A DNA stretch of 64,000 nt from an uncultured Porphyromonas sp. (GCF_938023125.1 NZ_CALHDW010000007.1:1-64000), one strand, 5' to 3'; counted from the stretch's first letter, positions 33,463 through 43,166 are shown. Made by a program: numbers and translations. Notes: a model not told the origin generated them from the sequence alone.

Positions 33463-34842
33463 TTATTGGGCTAGGATAGCTACACCAGAACCGGCAGGGA
33501 ATAGGTTACGTAGGTGTGTTTCTTCATCTCCGCTATCCACCAATACCCTCTTGAGACCCGTATTGCCTTCTTTGATTTCGTACTGGGCATCTTCGTTATA
33601 CTCGCCATTTCTTAGATTGATCTCTTCGAGTGAGGGAGTATTGTCAGCTCTCAAGTCGCGTATTATTTTGTTGGTCGACAAATCGATCTTGACGAGGGGG
33701 TTCTTATCAATATCAAGATGGAAGAGCATCGGAAGCTTGCTGAGATCGACTGACCTTAGCTCATTTTCGTGGGCATGTAGAAACATGAGTTTGGGTAGGT
33801 CTAGCTCAAGAGTCTGCAACTTATTGCTATAAACACTTAGGTGCATGAGGGCTGGCAAGTCTTTCAATGCAACTCTCGTTAGTTGGTTGTTATCGATGTA
33901 GATTTTTTCAATAGTGGGTAACCCCTGGAATAAAATAGTCGAAATCTCGCACTTAACGGCAAGGACTTGATTGAGCTTGGGAAGGTCTGCAAGGATGAGA
34001 CGAGTAAGCTTAGTGCGGTTTAGGTTGAGGTCTATAAGCTCTTTATTATTGGTTAGATCGATCTCTGAGAGCTGAGTGTCTTGGATATAGAGAGTATCGA
34101 GCTTAGTGTTGCTTCTAACATCAATCGCCGTCAAGTTCTTATTGCCAAAGAGACGGAGGTCACGCAATGCCGGCATACCCTTTACTTGTATAGAGGGGAT
34201 CTCGGTGTAAGTGATGTAGAGCTTTTCGAGCTTTGTGAGAGCCTCTATAGGGCTAGCATCCTTGATAAATTGGTTCTTAAGGTTGAGAGAGGTGAGGTTG
34301 CTGAATAATTCAATCCCCTCAACACTGGTGATTTTTTCCTCTGCTGTTGCCTTTGTCTTATCCTCGATCGCTAGATTCAATTCGGTGAGCAGAAGAGCCT
34401 CTTCCGGAGAGATTGCTCCATCCTTATTTGTGTCAATCTCGGGGTGGAGCTGTAGGATCCTCTTAGGAAGATTGGGGTCTGTAAATTGGGGGCCTTCTGA
34501 GGGTACAATTATGGTACATTGGGCCGTTTTCTTTACCCCATTGATGGTGGCTTCTGCATATACCAGAGTAGTACCGGCATGCAAGGCACGTACAGTCCCA
34601 TTATCCACAGAGGCAACATTGGGCTTTTCTACGCTCCAAGAAATCTGAGTTTTCTTAGAAACGTATCCACTGAGTTGTAGTGTAACTTCTTCGCCCACTT
34701 TAAGCGTGACGCTCTCTTGCTCGAACTGAAAAGTGCTATTGCAAGGCTCCGGTTTGAGACAAGATGTGGTAAGAAGTACCACAAGAGCAAAGGGAATACA
34801 TAGGAAGGTTTTGATAATCTTGTTCATAACTTGTCGTTTCAT
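33463..34842 (-). CDS. Leucine-rich-repeat lipoprotein with Ig-like and EF-hand-like segments
   Basis: The 459-residue exported lipoprotein has signal and lipobox ending VVLLTTSC. An Ig-like BIG2-type domain follows (about 35-115: SVTLKVGEEVTLQLSGYVSKK, then VASVDNGTVRALHAGTTLVYA). Next is a calcium-loop-like EF-hand/dockerin signature DTNKDGAISPEEA (about 137-149). The rest (about 165-425) is a leucine-rich beta-solenoid with about a dozen 20-22-residue turns (pattern L..L.l..n.L..idl). Such proteins are usually surface-exposed and bind host or partner proteins. A start at 34827 (fifth codon on) is also possible. It follows ftsQ by 7 nt and ends the cell-division cluster, an unusual place for a surface LRR protein. 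No division role is shown by sequence. Confidence 0.82.
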   Translation of the reverse strand: MKRQVMNKIIKTFLCIPFALVVLLTTSCLKPEPCNSTFQFEQESVTLKVGEEVTLQLSGYVSKKTQISWSVEKPNVASVDNGTVRALHAGTTLVYAEATINGVKKTAQCTIIVPSEGPQFTDPNLPKRILQLHPEIDTNKDGAISPEEALLLTELNLAIEDKTKATAEEKITSVEGIELFSNLTSLNLKNQFIKDASPIEALTKLEKLYITYTEIPSIQVKGMPALRDLRLFGNKNLTAIDVRSNTKLDTLYIQDTQLSEIDLTNNKELIDLNLNRTKLTRLILADLPKLNQVLAVKCEISTILFQGLPTIEKIYIDNNQLTRVALKDLPALMHLSVYSNKLQTLELDLPKLMFLHAHENELRSVDLSKLPMLFHLDIDKNPLVKIDLSTNKIIRDLRADNTPSLEEINLRNGEYNEDAQYEIKEGNTGLKRVLVDSGDEETHLRNLFPAGSGVAILAQ

Positions 34843-34849
34843 TATTTGA

Positions 34850-35710
34850 TTATTGAAGTGTATGGTGTGTTTTGTGATGGGGTAGGACTACTAAAAGCGA
34901 GAGGGCTCTCGTTTTTAGACTTACTCCATCCCATTTATTTTCCTCTCTTTGGGAGGAAATGCGTTCGGTGGCTGTAATGCGGTTGGGATACTCAAGAGAG
35001 ATCTGACTATAGGCCTGCCAACCTACCTTGGGAATGGCTTGGTCTATAAACGTGCGAAGTTGCCACAATTTATATTTCCAATCGCCCATCGAACCAAAGT
35101 TGATGGAGAGGTGATCGTATTGTGTGTCGGCTACTACATTTTTGCTCCCAGGTTGCACTCGGATGCCCGTGAAAAAGCTACTCCAATAGGCGTCGGACGA
35201 AATGAGATTACAGAGATCATAGATTTCTCCCGTAGCCTCCTGCTCATCTACAGCTCCATATACCACAAGTAGGGGTTGTGAGTACTTCCCTAGCTGTTCT
35301 GCAGGGATGCATTTATGAGCTTTCGATACATAATAGCTTTTGTCATCGCTAACTACTAAGAACACAGGCTCTGCGGGGGTAATATCCACATGCAACTCTC
35401 CCTCTAGGGTATAGTAGACATTTACTTTTTCGAAGAGTCCGTTTTGTTTTAGTTTTTCCTCAATCTTATGCACATCAATCGAGTCTATACTTTTAGTTTT
35501 CCCACTTGGGAACATCTGTTGCAGCTCATGTATTACATCCTCTTCGTCTATATTGGCAGCACCTTCTATTCTCTCTATGTTGGCAACATACTTGACGATA
35601 TGGATGTGACTGCGATCGCGATGCGTAGTGATTGCCAGGGTGATGAGAGTAGCAATTAGGAGCAGTCCTACGATGAAGAAAAATAATTTACGATTCATTC
35701 TCAAGGACAT
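34850..35710 (-). CDS. ftsQ: Cell division protein FtsQ
   Basis: FtsQ is the bitopic divisome protein that joins early and late division proteins. In 286 residues there is a short cytosolic start, one transmembrane helix (LFFFIVGLLLIATLITLAI, about 9-27), then a POTRA-like region (IHIVKYVANIERIEGAANID...) and a beta domain. Sequence conservation in FtsQ is low; position right after murC supports the call. The ATG directly abuts the murC stop (TAAATG). A second ATG four codons on is possible. It is followed at 7 nt by the LRR lipoprotein, not by ftsA as usual. Confidence 0.85.
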   Translation of the reverse strand: MSLRMNRKLFFFIVGLLLIATLITLAITTHRDRSHIHIVKYVANIERIEGAANIDEEDVIHELQQMFPSGKTKSIDSIDVHKIEEKLKQNGLFEKVNVYYTLEGELHVDITPAEPVFLVVSDDKSYYVSKAHKCIPAEQLGKYSQPLLVVYGAVDEQEATGEIYDLCNLISSDAYWSSFFTGIRVQPGSKNVVADTQYDHLSINFGSMGDWKYKLWQLRTFIDQAIPKVGWQAYSQISLEYPNRITATERISSQREENKWDGVSLKTRALSLLVVLPHHKTHHTLQ

Positions 35711-37105
35711 TTAATTTCGCTCCTGGAGCATATCTCGCAGCGGAGCTACAATACGATCGATATTCCCGGCGCCTAGTGTTAGGATTACTCGATTAAGATT
35801 CTCTCTCTCTCGTAGTCTTTCTACCAATTCTTCTCTAGGGATTAAAGATTTCTCTGCTGTGGAAACTTTATCTAAAATAAGAGAGGAAGAAACCCCCGGT
35901 ATGGGTTCTTCTCGTGCCGGGTAGATAGGTAGTAAGATAACTTCGTCTAGCTCCGAAAGAACCTCGGCAAACTCAGGATAAAAATCTTGTGTACGTGAGT
36001 ATAGGTGAGGTTGGAAGATCCCCGTTATCTTGTCGTGGGGGTAGAGTGCTCGTACAGAGGCTATGGAGGCTCTTAGCTCTTCAGGATGATGGGCATAATC
36101 ATCTATGAGCACTCTACTAGGTGTATCTAGCAAACGCTCAAATCTGCGGTGAATGCCACGGAAAGAGGCTAGTGCAGAACGGAGTTCTGTTTCGCTTACT
36201 CCTAATAGGCAGGCTGCGGTGAGAGCTGCTGTAGCATTCTCTACATTGATGGTAATAGGTACTCCTAATTCTAGATTCTTGAATTCTATGCCTCGCTCCG
36301 GGAAGTGCCAATCGAAAAAGAGACGTCCCTCATCGAAGTGGATATTGTCGGAGTAACTATCGGCTACCTCGCCCATAGCATACGTATAGCACTTGACTGC
36401 CTCTTGGGTGGAGGTGGTGGAGGTGATACCCTTCTTATAGATTAGGGTTCCTCCCGGTTTTATTTGTCGGATGAATTGGGCAAAGCCTTCACGATAACCT
36501 TCGGGAGTCCCATAGATATCCAAATGGTCGGGATCCATGGAGGTGACTATCGCGATATAGGGGTATAGGTGCAGGAAAGATCTGTCGTACTCGTCAGCCT
36601 CTACTACTACATAGGGACTCGCTGAGTCCAGCAGTAGATTAGACTGATAATTGGCACTAATCCCTCCCAAAAAAGCATTTGTTTTTACCTTACTGTTGTG
36701 TAAAATATGGGCAAGAAGCGAGGATGTTGTAGTCTTTCCATGCGTCCCGGCCACGGCGAGAAGACGATCGTCTTGCACGGCAGCTCCCAAGGCTTCGCTC
36801 CGTTTTACCACTCGGTAACCCTCATGTCTGAAGTATTGTAGCTCTCCCAAATGGTCAGGAACAGCCGGTGTGTACACAACGAGTGTGGTTGCTAGAGGAA
36901 AAGCACAACGGGCAAGATACTCCGGATCATCGGTGTAGTGTACAGAGATCCCTTCCCGTTGTAAAGCCTCGGTGAGTGGACTAGGGGTCAGATCGTACCC
37001 CTCAACCAAGGAGCCTTTAGCCTGGAAATAGCGAGCCAAGGCACTCATGCCAATACCACCAATACCAATAAAATATACGTGGTTATAGAGCTTATCGTTG
37101 TTCAT
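35711..37105 (-). CDS. murC: UDP-N-acetylmuramate--L-alanine ligase MurC
   Basis: MurC adds L-alanine to UDP-MurNAc with ATP, the first step of the stem peptide. The 464-residue protein has the N-terminal nucleotide-binding motif FIGIGGIGMSALARYF, the ATP P-loop AGTHGKTTTSSLLAHI, the family motif EADEYDRSFLHLYP, and the C-terminal DDYAHHPEELRASI. Length is normal. It lies 22 nt from murG and directly against ftsQ on the minus strand. Confidence 0.96.
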   Translation of the reverse strand: MNNDKLYNHVYFIGIGGIGMSALARYFQAKGSLVEGYDLTPSPLTEALQREGISVHYTDDPEYLARCAFPLATTLVVYTPAVPDHLGELQYFRHEGYRVVKRSEALGAAVQDDRLLAVAGTHGKTTTSSLLAHILHNSKVKTNAFLGGISANYQSNLLLDSASPYVVVEADEYDRSFLHLYPYIAIVTSMDPDHLDIYGTPEGYREGFAQFIRQIKPGGTLIYKKGITSTTSTQEAVKCYTYAMGEVADSYSDNIHFDEGRLFFDWHFPERGIEFKNLELGVPITINVENATAALTAACLLGVSETELRSALASFRGIHRRFERLLDTPSRVLIDDYAHHPEELRASIASVRALYPHDKITGIFQPHLYSRTQDFYPEFAEVLSELDEVILLPIYPAREEPIPGVSSSLILDKVSTAEKSLIPREELVERLRERENLNRVILTLGAGNIDRIVAPLRDMLQERN

Positions 37106-37127
37106 AGGATAGGTGCTTTGCTAGTTG

Positions 37128-38252
37128 TTATTGGGAGATGATACTTTCCATAAGCTCTACGATACGACGAGCTGAATGAGGTGCAGCCAATTGCTTAACA
37201 TTCGCTGACATCTCCTCTTGTCTCTGCTTGTCTTTTATTAAGGAGAGAGCTTCTCCCACAAGCTGATTGCGGGCTTCGATATCTGTTACTAATACGGCTG
37301 CATTGCGAGTGGATAGAGCCTTTGCGTTGCAGGTCTGGTGGTCTTCGGCCACGTTGGGAGAGGGTACTAGAATAGAGGGCTTCCCTAGTAGGCATAGTTC
37401 ACTGATGGTAGTAGCCCCTGCGCGAGATACCACTACATCGGCACAAGAGAAGGCATCTTCCATGTGATCAATAAAGGGCATGGATACGATCCACTCAGCA
37501 GCATCGGACCCTAGCTCCTTAATAGCCTCTTGGGCCCTAGAGGCGAAGGCCTTGCCTGTTTGCCAAATCAAACGTATTTTATTCTCCATTAGAAGAGCCA
37601 AACCGGCTTCTATACTTTCGTTGATGGTTCTAGCACCGAGGCTCCCTCCTACGACCATCAGTAGAGGATATTCTTCGTCAGTAAACCCAAAATGAGCGAG
37701 GGCTTCACTCCTATCGGGTAGGGGAGAGTCTTCGAGGATAGGGCGAACCGGATTCCCCGTTAAGATGATGGATTCTTTTGGAAAAAAGCGATCCATATTG
37801 GGATAGGCAACGCATATATACTTTGCTCGGGTAGCCAACATCTTATTGGCCTTTCCTGCAAAACTGTTTTGCTCCTGGATGAGTGTGGGTACTCCTAAGC
37901 GTTGTGCCGCTCTAAGGGTAGGGGCAGAGGCATATCCTCCCACACCTACTACCACTTGGGGTTTGAAGTCTCTTACTAGCTTCTTGGCTTTTTGTTCCGA
38001 GCGGAGAAAGTCAAGCAATACTTTGACGTTGCGCCATGGCCGCTTACGATCAAGCCCTCGAACAGAGAGTCCTTCTATCTTGTAGCCGGCCTTGGGCACT
38101 CGCTCCATTTCCATGCGTCCCTCAGCTCCTACAAAAAGGATCTCGGCATTGGGATATTGGGCTCGTACCGCATCGGCAATAGCGATGGCCGGGAATATAT
38201 GCCCCCCGGTACCTCCTCCTGATATGATAACCCTCTCTATTGACTTATTCAT
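37128..38252 (-). CDS. murG: UDP-GlcNAc:lipid I N-acetylglucosaminyltransferase MurG
   Basis: MurG converts lipid I to lipid II at the inner membrane face. The 374-residue GT28 enzyme starts MNKSIERVIISGGGTGGHIFP with the glycine-rich acceptor motif, then VGVGGYASAPTLRAA, LIQEQNSFAGKANK and the C-terminal donor-site region SRAGATTISELCLLGKPSILVP. The frame extends 8 codons upstream, but the ATG at 38252 gives the family start. It overlaps the ftsW stop by 8 nt (ATGAATAA), the same junction sequence as bioG/bioC. It is in the order murD-ftsW-murG-murC-ftsQ. Confidence 0.96.
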   Translation of the reverse strand: MNKSIERVIISGGGTGGHIFPAIAIADAVRAQYPNAEILFVGAEGRMEMERVPKAGYKIEGLSVRGLDRKRPWRNVKVLLDFLRSEQKAKKLVRDFKPQVVVGVGGYASAPTLRAAQRLGVPTLIQEQNSFAGKANKMLATRAKYICVAYPNMDRFFPKESIILTGNPVRPILEDSPLPDRSEALAHFGFTDEEYPLLMVVGGSLGARTINESIEAGLALLMENKIRLIWQTGKAFASRAQEAIKELGSDAAEWIVSMPFIDHMEDAFSCADVVVSRAGATTISELCLLGKPSILVPSPNVAEDHQTCNAKALSTRNAAVLVTDIEARNQLVGEALSLIKDKQRQEEMSANVKQLAAPHSARRIVELMESIISQ

Positions 38253-39663
38253 GTCCGTTGATTGTTTCTTCATCAAAGCCTTCTAGCTCCTCTGTAATAT
38301 CGGCTGGAGAGGTTTCGATGGTTGCGTCTGTCTCTGCTTTCTCGCGCTCCTCTTGTTCTTTTTTGTCAGCCATTTTTTCCTTGTAAATGATGGAGACAAC
38401 GGCTGCAATAAGCCCGAACTGAATGGATACTGCCCACTGAGACGAGCCCCCATAGCTTATCAGGGGGAGCGTCTGACCTGTAACGGGGATCATACCCGTG
38501 GCTACAAACATATTGACGAGAGCCTGGAGTACGATACTCGTTGTGAGACCATAGAGGACAATTTCGTAGAAGCGATATTTTGAGTCTTGAGCTATTTGGC
38601 GAATGTAGAGCAGCAATAATAGATATATGATAGGCACTCCGATAAGCCCCAAATAACCATATTCCTCAATGATAAGAGAGTAAATAAAGTCGTTGTATAT
38701 CTCGGGCATGAAGTGACGCATCTTGCTATTCCCCGCTCCTTGTATCCCATTGTGCAACCCTCTTGCTACGGCCATCTTTGCATACTTCTCTTGCATCGTG
38801 GCGTCTGTTATTACGTAGTTTAGAGAGTCTTGTTGCGTCTTCGATAAAGCATTATACTCCTCCTTAGTCAGCCCAGCACGGTCGGGCTCCAATCTGTTTT
38901 TCCAGGTGATCATGCGCTCGAGTTTCGTGCCACGCACTGCACTATCCGGAGTATATTTTATGGCCAAAAATCCCACTACGGCAACGACCACCATACCCAC
39001 TACTACCTTGACAAAGAAGCGATCGACCTTACCCCCATATAGTACGAGTATTAAGGAGAGTATGACTAAAAAGATAGTCATAGACAGAGCATGGGAGAAG
39101 ACGAAGAATAGGGGAGTAAATACCAGAATAAAGAAGGAAGCCGTAGGGCTACACTCGAACTGAGGGATCCCCCTGAAGATCTTTCTTAGTATGTTCATCA
39201 GGGTGTCTGCCAAGCGCCTGATGGGGTGATTGAAATCCCCGAATACCATGGCGGCTACAAAGACAATCCCGATTTTGAAAAACTCTGTGGGCTGGATAGA
39301 TCCAATGATTGGCATGGGGAGGGAGCGTCGGGCTCCGTTAATCTCTAATCCGATGAAGGGGACCAGTACGATCCCAAGCACGGAGAGGAGGTAGATTAGC
39401 CACCCTGTATTTATCAATCTATCACGACGCTGGATACTGGAGAACAAAAAGAATAGCACCAGCGTGCTGAGCATGATCCCCAAAGATTTGACTAATACTC
39501 CCAAAAAAGTACGCCCTTCTTCTCCGGCTAAGAAGCTGATAGCACTGAATTGCACCAGTACGGCAATAGCCCAAAGTACAAGGAAAAGACTGACAATTAC
39601 ACGATTTGAGCGAAAGAAACTCTTACGCAATCCATCGGCTTTCGATACTACATCTATTGGCAT
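38245..39663 (-). CDS. ftsW: SEDS peptidoglycan glycosyltransferase FtsW
   Basis: FtsW polymerises lipid II into septal glycan strands together with a class B penicillin-binding protein. In 472 residues about ten transmembrane helices are visible. The SEDS motifs include GARRSLPMPIIGSIQPTEFFKIG (loop with Pro-Thr-Glu-Phe) and PVTGQTLPLISYGGSSQ near the C-terminus. The C-terminal 50 residues are highly acidic and cytosolic. The catalytic Asp of the long extracytoplasmic loop could not be placed with certainty. It lies 22 nt downstream of murD and overlaps murG. The class B partner ftsI is not in this window. Confidence 0.93.
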   Translation of the reverse strand: MPIDVVSKADGLRKSFFRSNRVIVSLFLVLWAIAVLVQFSAISFLAGEEGRTFLGVLVKSLGIMLSTLVLFFLFSSIQRRDRLINTGWLIYLLSVLGIVLVPFIGLEINGARRSLPMPIIGSIQPTEFFKIGIVFVAAMVFGDFNHPIRRLADTLMNILRKIFRGIPQFECSPTASFFILVFTPLFFVFSHALSMTIFLVILSLILVLYGGKVDRFFVKVVVGMVVVAVVGFLAIKYTPDSAVRGTKLERMITWKNRLEPDRAGLTKEEYNALSKTQQDSLNYVITDATMQEKYAKMAVARGLHNGIQGAGNSKMRHFMPEIYNDFIYSLIIEEYGYLGLIGVPIIYLLLLLYIRQIAQDSKYRFYEIVLYGLTTSIVLQALVNMFVATGMIPVTGQTLPLISYGGSSQWAVSIQFGLIAAVVSIIYKEKMADKKEQEEREKAETDATIETSPADITEELEGFDEETINGHE

Positions 39664-39685
39664 ATACCGCTCTGTTTTGGGGAGG

Positions 39686-41044
39686 CTATCTATCCTTAAT
39701 CGCTAGTACTTTGTTCTTAAATTGCTCCCCTCGATCTTCGTAGTTCTTGAAGAGGTCGAAGCTGGCACACGCAGGGGAGAGTAGGACTACATCTCCGGGC
39801 TGTGCGAGCTCTTGGGCATGGGCTATGCACTCATCCATGGAGCGAGCATCGCGTATTTGAGCAATTTTACCATCGAAAGATCGGTGTAGCTTATCATTAT
39901 CTACCCCCATGAATATAAGGGCACGGCACTTGCTGAATACTACATCTTCGATTTCCGAATAATCATTCCCCTTATCGGTACCTCCTAGGATTAGTACCAC
40001 AGGGGCAGTTTGCGCCTCTAGGGCATAGAAGGTACTTTGGATGTTGGTTGCCTTGCTATCATTGATATAGCGTACACCATTGATCTCTGCTATGTACTCA
40101 ATACGGTGGGGCACATTCTTAAAGTCTCTTAGAGCTTTGCCAAGACATTCGTTGCTCACTCCAAACTCACGAGCTACGAGAGCAGAAGCCATGGCATTGA
40201 GTAGGTTGTGCTTCCCCACGAGGGCTAAGTCATCCTTGGGGATAGAGAAGGCGGGGAGGTCGTGTGTGGCCTCTATGCAGAGCATTTCTTTATCACTCTC
40301 ATATAGCGCTTTTGAGCCATCGGCTTGTAGAGAGAATGGGAGTAGGGAGCACTCCATGGCGTGTTGCTCCAAATAGGCCTTTATAAAGGCATCCTCTGCC
40401 CAATAAATAAAGCTATCTCCCTTGCCAAGTTGCTGAGTAATACGCATCTTCGATAGGGCATATAGCTCAAACTTATGCTCGTAACGATCTAAGTGGTCGG
40501 GGGTGATATTGAGCAGTACGGATACATTGGGATGGAATTTGTAGGTGCCATCGAGTTGGAAACTACTCATCTCCACTACGTAGTATTTGTGAGGATCTTC
40601 TGCAACAAGGCGTGCCATAGAAAACCCAACATTGCCGCACATGGCAGCATCGTATCCGGCCGTTTTTAGGATATGGGTAACCCAATTGACGGTGGTAGTC
40701 TTACCATTAGATCCTGTAATAGCAGCGACTTTTGTGTCCTCCGGTAGGTATCTAGAGGCAAACTCTATTTCGCTAATAACAGAGATTCCACGCTTTATAA
40801 AGTCCTGAATTAGGGGGAGAGAATCGGGTATCCCGGGGCTTTTAATAACCTCGTTGGCACCGAGGAGCCAATCGGGGGAGTGCTTGCCCTCTTCGTAGGG
40901 AATCCCTCGTTTTTCTAGTTCTTCTCGGTACTGAGGATTTAGTTTTCCCTTATCACTAACTCGACAGGGTAGCCCTACCTTTTGTGCGAGAATAGCGGCA
41001 CCTACACCGCTTTCTCCACCTCCTAATATCAATAAATACGACAT
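39686..41044 (-). CDS. murD: UDP-N-acetylmuramoyl-L-alanine--D-glutamate ligase MurD
   Basis: MurD adds D-glutamate to UDP-MurNAc-L-Ala. The 452-residue protein opens with LLILGGGESGVGAAIL and has the ATP P-loop ITGSNGKTTTVNWV. The motif EMSSFQLDGTYKFHPNVSVL follows, with LNITPDHLDRYEH, GKHNLLNAMASAL, and YINDSKATNIQSTFYAL with the Lys/Asp residues of the C-terminal domain. Length is normal. It follows the yqeY gene by about 50 nt. In the common Bacteroidetes layout mraY is upstream of murD; here it is ftsZ-yqeY. Confidence 0.96.
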   Translation of the reverse strand: MSYLLILGGGESGVGAAILAQKVGLPCRVSDKGKLNPQYREELEKRGIPYEEGKHSPDWLLGANEVIKSPGIPDSLPLIQDFIKRGISVISEIEFASRYLPEDTKVAAITGSNGKTTTVNWVTHILKTAGYDAAMCGNVGFSMARLVAEDPHKYYVVEMSSFQLDGTYKFHPNVSVLLNITPDHLDRYEHKFELYALSKMRITQQLGKGDSFIYWAEDAFIKAYLEQHAMECSLLPFSLQADGSKALYESDKEMLCIEATHDLPAFSIPKDDLALVGKHNLLNAMASALVAREFGVSNECLGKALRDFKNVPHRIEYIAEINGVRYINDSKATNIQSTFYALEAQTAPVVLILGGTDKGNDYSEIEDVVFSKCRALIFMGVDNDKLHRSFDGKIAQIRDARSMDECIAHAQELAQPGDVVLLSPACASFDLFKNYEDRGEQFKNKVLAIKDR

Positions 41045-41093
41045 ATAATACTTACGCTGTGTACACTATGCAAAGGACGATGATGTACAGAAT

Positions 41094-41549
41094 TTATTCA
41101 GAAGCTAATACCTTTTTCACTACTTCGCCAATGAGCTTCCCATCGGCCCTCCCTGCTAGTTGCTTACAGAGAATACCCACTAAGCGCCCCCCTTGCTTGG
41201 GGTCGGTGATGCCGTTCTCTTGGGCAGCAGCTTGCACGATGGGTAGGAGCTCTTCTTCGCTCAGTTGCTTGGGAAGGTAACGCTCGAGTACAAGGCTTTC
41301 TGCAAGCTCGGCTTCTGCAAGCTCGGGACGGCCGTTTTGTGTGTAAATATCTGCACTGTCACGTCTTTGCTTTAGTAGTTTGCGGATAATGGCAAGGGCC
41401 TTGTCATCCGGGAGTTCTCCATTGCTTCCTTTGGCTGTTTTTGCTTCGAGGAATTCTTTTTTGATTCCGCGTAGAGCCTCCAAAGTTACTTTGTCGCGAG
41501 CGAGCATTGCGCTCTTTATATCTTCACTTATTTGATCGAATAGATTCAT
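41094..41549 (-). CDS. yqeY: GatB/YqeY domain protein
   Basis: The 151-residue protein matches the stand-alone YqeY family, related to the C-terminal tRNA-binding domain of the GatB subunit of amidotransferase. Markers are LFDQISEDIKSAMLARDKVTLEALRGI at the start, LIRKLLKQR-like ALAIIRKLLKQRRDSA, YLPKQLSEEEL and the C-terminal KLIGEVVKKVL. It probably binds tRNA, although no definite role is known. In many Bacteroidetes it follows ftsZ, as here (48 nt). The next gene downstream is murD. Confidence 0.9.
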   Translation of the reverse strand: MNLFDQISEDIKSAMLARDKVTLEALRGIKKEFLEAKTAKGSNGELPDDKALAIIRKLLKQRRDSADIYTQNGRPELAEAELAESLVLERYLPKQLSEEELLPIVQAAAQENGITDPKQGGRLVGILCKQLAGRADGKLIGEVVKKVLASE

Positions 41550-41597
41550 AGAACATTACGGATAAATAGAGTTAGTATAGTAGAGATATTCTCACTT

Positions 41598-43139
41598 TTA
41601 GTCGAAGTCAATAACATTGCTTACGAGGGGCTTATCGTCAATGGCATTGGTACCACTGAAGCTACTCGCTTTGTTTTCTCCTCCTGCCATATCAGGGTTC
41701 CTTAGCTTGCGTAGGCTCTCAAGCTCCTCATGATTGCGATTGTAAGCAGGGGTGTTGAGTAGGGCATTTATAAACTCATCGTCATCAAGTTCTTCTTCTT
41801 TGAGGATAAAGGGAAGATTGAGGTGCCCACGAAGTTTGCGATTGAAGTTATCGACCGACTGAGTGCCTTCGTAGTACTTATTGATGAGTTGCTGCTGATT
41901 CTTATGCCGCTGCAGTAGTTCGCTCTTGGCAATAGGGTCTCCTAGATTGGCGCTCTCGATAGTGGCGGAGAGGTCGAACCCTGAGGCCAAGATGGTTACT
42001 CGTAGATTCTCCTTGAGGGTCTTGTCTTCGTAGAAACCGGGTATGAGCTTATAGTCTTGCATCCCCGAGGTAAAGTCGTTGAGAGCATCCAACTCCTCCG
42101 TCTGAAAGTTGTAAGTCGGATCTTCGTCGTTGTCGGGGGCATGCGCAATAGCTATTAGCACACGCTTGGCTTGGGTAATGTCGTTGTTGTTGAGAACGGG
42201 AGAGGAGAGAGCATCATCAATAGCCTTCTTGAGACGATCTTCTCCGCTTGCCATACCGGTACTAATGATGGCGACCCCGCCATTGTTTAGCGTCTTCTTC
42301 ACGTCATTAAAGTCGAGGTTGATATACCCCGGGTTGATAATGAGATCAGAAATACTACTGGCTGCCTTAGATACAGCGGTGTCGCCTATGTAGAGCGATT
42401 TGGTAAAGGAGTTCTTTTGAGCCGCATTGTATTGGCGGAGGCGTTCGTTGTTGACAATTAAGATGGAGTCTACCTCCTCCTTGAGTTTCTCTACCGCCTC
42501 TAGGGCTTTTATAATCTTGTGCGAACCCTCAAAAGCGAAGGGGATAGTAACGATGGCTACTGTGAGAAGTCCCAGTTCCTTCTTGGCAATATTAGCCACT
42601 ACGTGGGCAGCACCGGTACCGGTACCACCTCCCATGCCTGCTGTGATGAATACCATCTCGGTATTGCCGTCGTGGAGGGCTTCTCTAATCTTATTCGCAC
42701 TCTCTTGAGCTGCTTGGCGGGCGATCTCTGGCGTATCACCGGCCCCAAGGCCTCTTGTTACATTCTCCCCGAGTACGATTTTGTGAGGGATCTTATTGTC
42801 GTTGAGCTGCTGTACATCGGTGTTGAGGATTAGATAGCTTACGCCTTCTACACCCTCTAGGTACATATGTTCGGCTGCATTACCACCACCGCCGCCAATA
42901 CCTACAATTTTTATAGGCTTGCGCTCTGCCATGGAGGTGGTAAGGAGGTCAAACGGGAGTCCCCCTTTTAGTACCTCTTCGTGCTCCTCCATCAAATCTC
43001 GAGAGACAGTTTCTTGGGCGGGCGCTAGAGTTGGTGTCTCTGAAGCATTATCTGAGTTTACATCAAACTCAATCGAAAAACCCTCTTCGCCTCTCTTGAG
43101 AGGTGTGTCGTTTATATCCTTATTATCTTCTGGAAACAT
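41598..43139 (-). CDS. ftsZ: Cell division GTPase FtsZ
   Basis: FtsZ is the tubulin-like protein that forms the Z-ring. In 513 residues an acidic N-terminal extension of about 75 residues precedes the GTPase domain. That domain has IVGIGGGGGNAAEHMY, the tubulin signature GMGGGTGTGAAHVVA, and the T7 loop region NLDFNDVKKTLNNGG with the catalytic Asp. The C-terminal region after about residue 395 is long and variable; the conserved C-terminal peptide is not obvious (it ends NVIDFD). It lies 27 nt downstream of ftsA and upstream of yqeY. Confidence 0.97.
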   Translation of the reverse strand: MFPEDNKDINDTPLKRGEEGFSIEFDVNSDNASETPTLAPAQETVSRDLMEEHEEVLKGGLPFDLLTTSMAERKPIKIVGIGGGGGNAAEHMYLEGVEGVSYLILNTDVQQLNDNKIPHKIVLGENVTRGLGAGDTPEIARQAAQESANKIREALHDGNTEMVFITAGMGGGTGTGAAHVVANIAKKELGLLTVAIVTIPFAFEGSHKIIKALEAVEKLKEEVDSILIVNNERLRQYNAAQKNSFTKSLYIGDTAVSKAASSISDLIINPGYINLDFNDVKKTLNNGGVAIISTGMASGEDRLKKAIDDALSSPVLNNNDITQAKRVLIAIAHAPDNDEDPTYNFQTEELDALNDFTSGMQDYKLIPGFYEDKTLKENLRVTILASGFDLSATIESANLGDPIAKSELLQRHKNQQQLINKYYEGTQSVDNFNRKLRGHLNLPFILKEEELDDDEFINALLNTPAYNRNHEELESLRKLRNPDMAGGENKASSFSGTNAIDDKPLVSNVIDFD

Positions 43140-43166
43140 GTTGTTTTCGATTCTAGTGCTTGCTCT

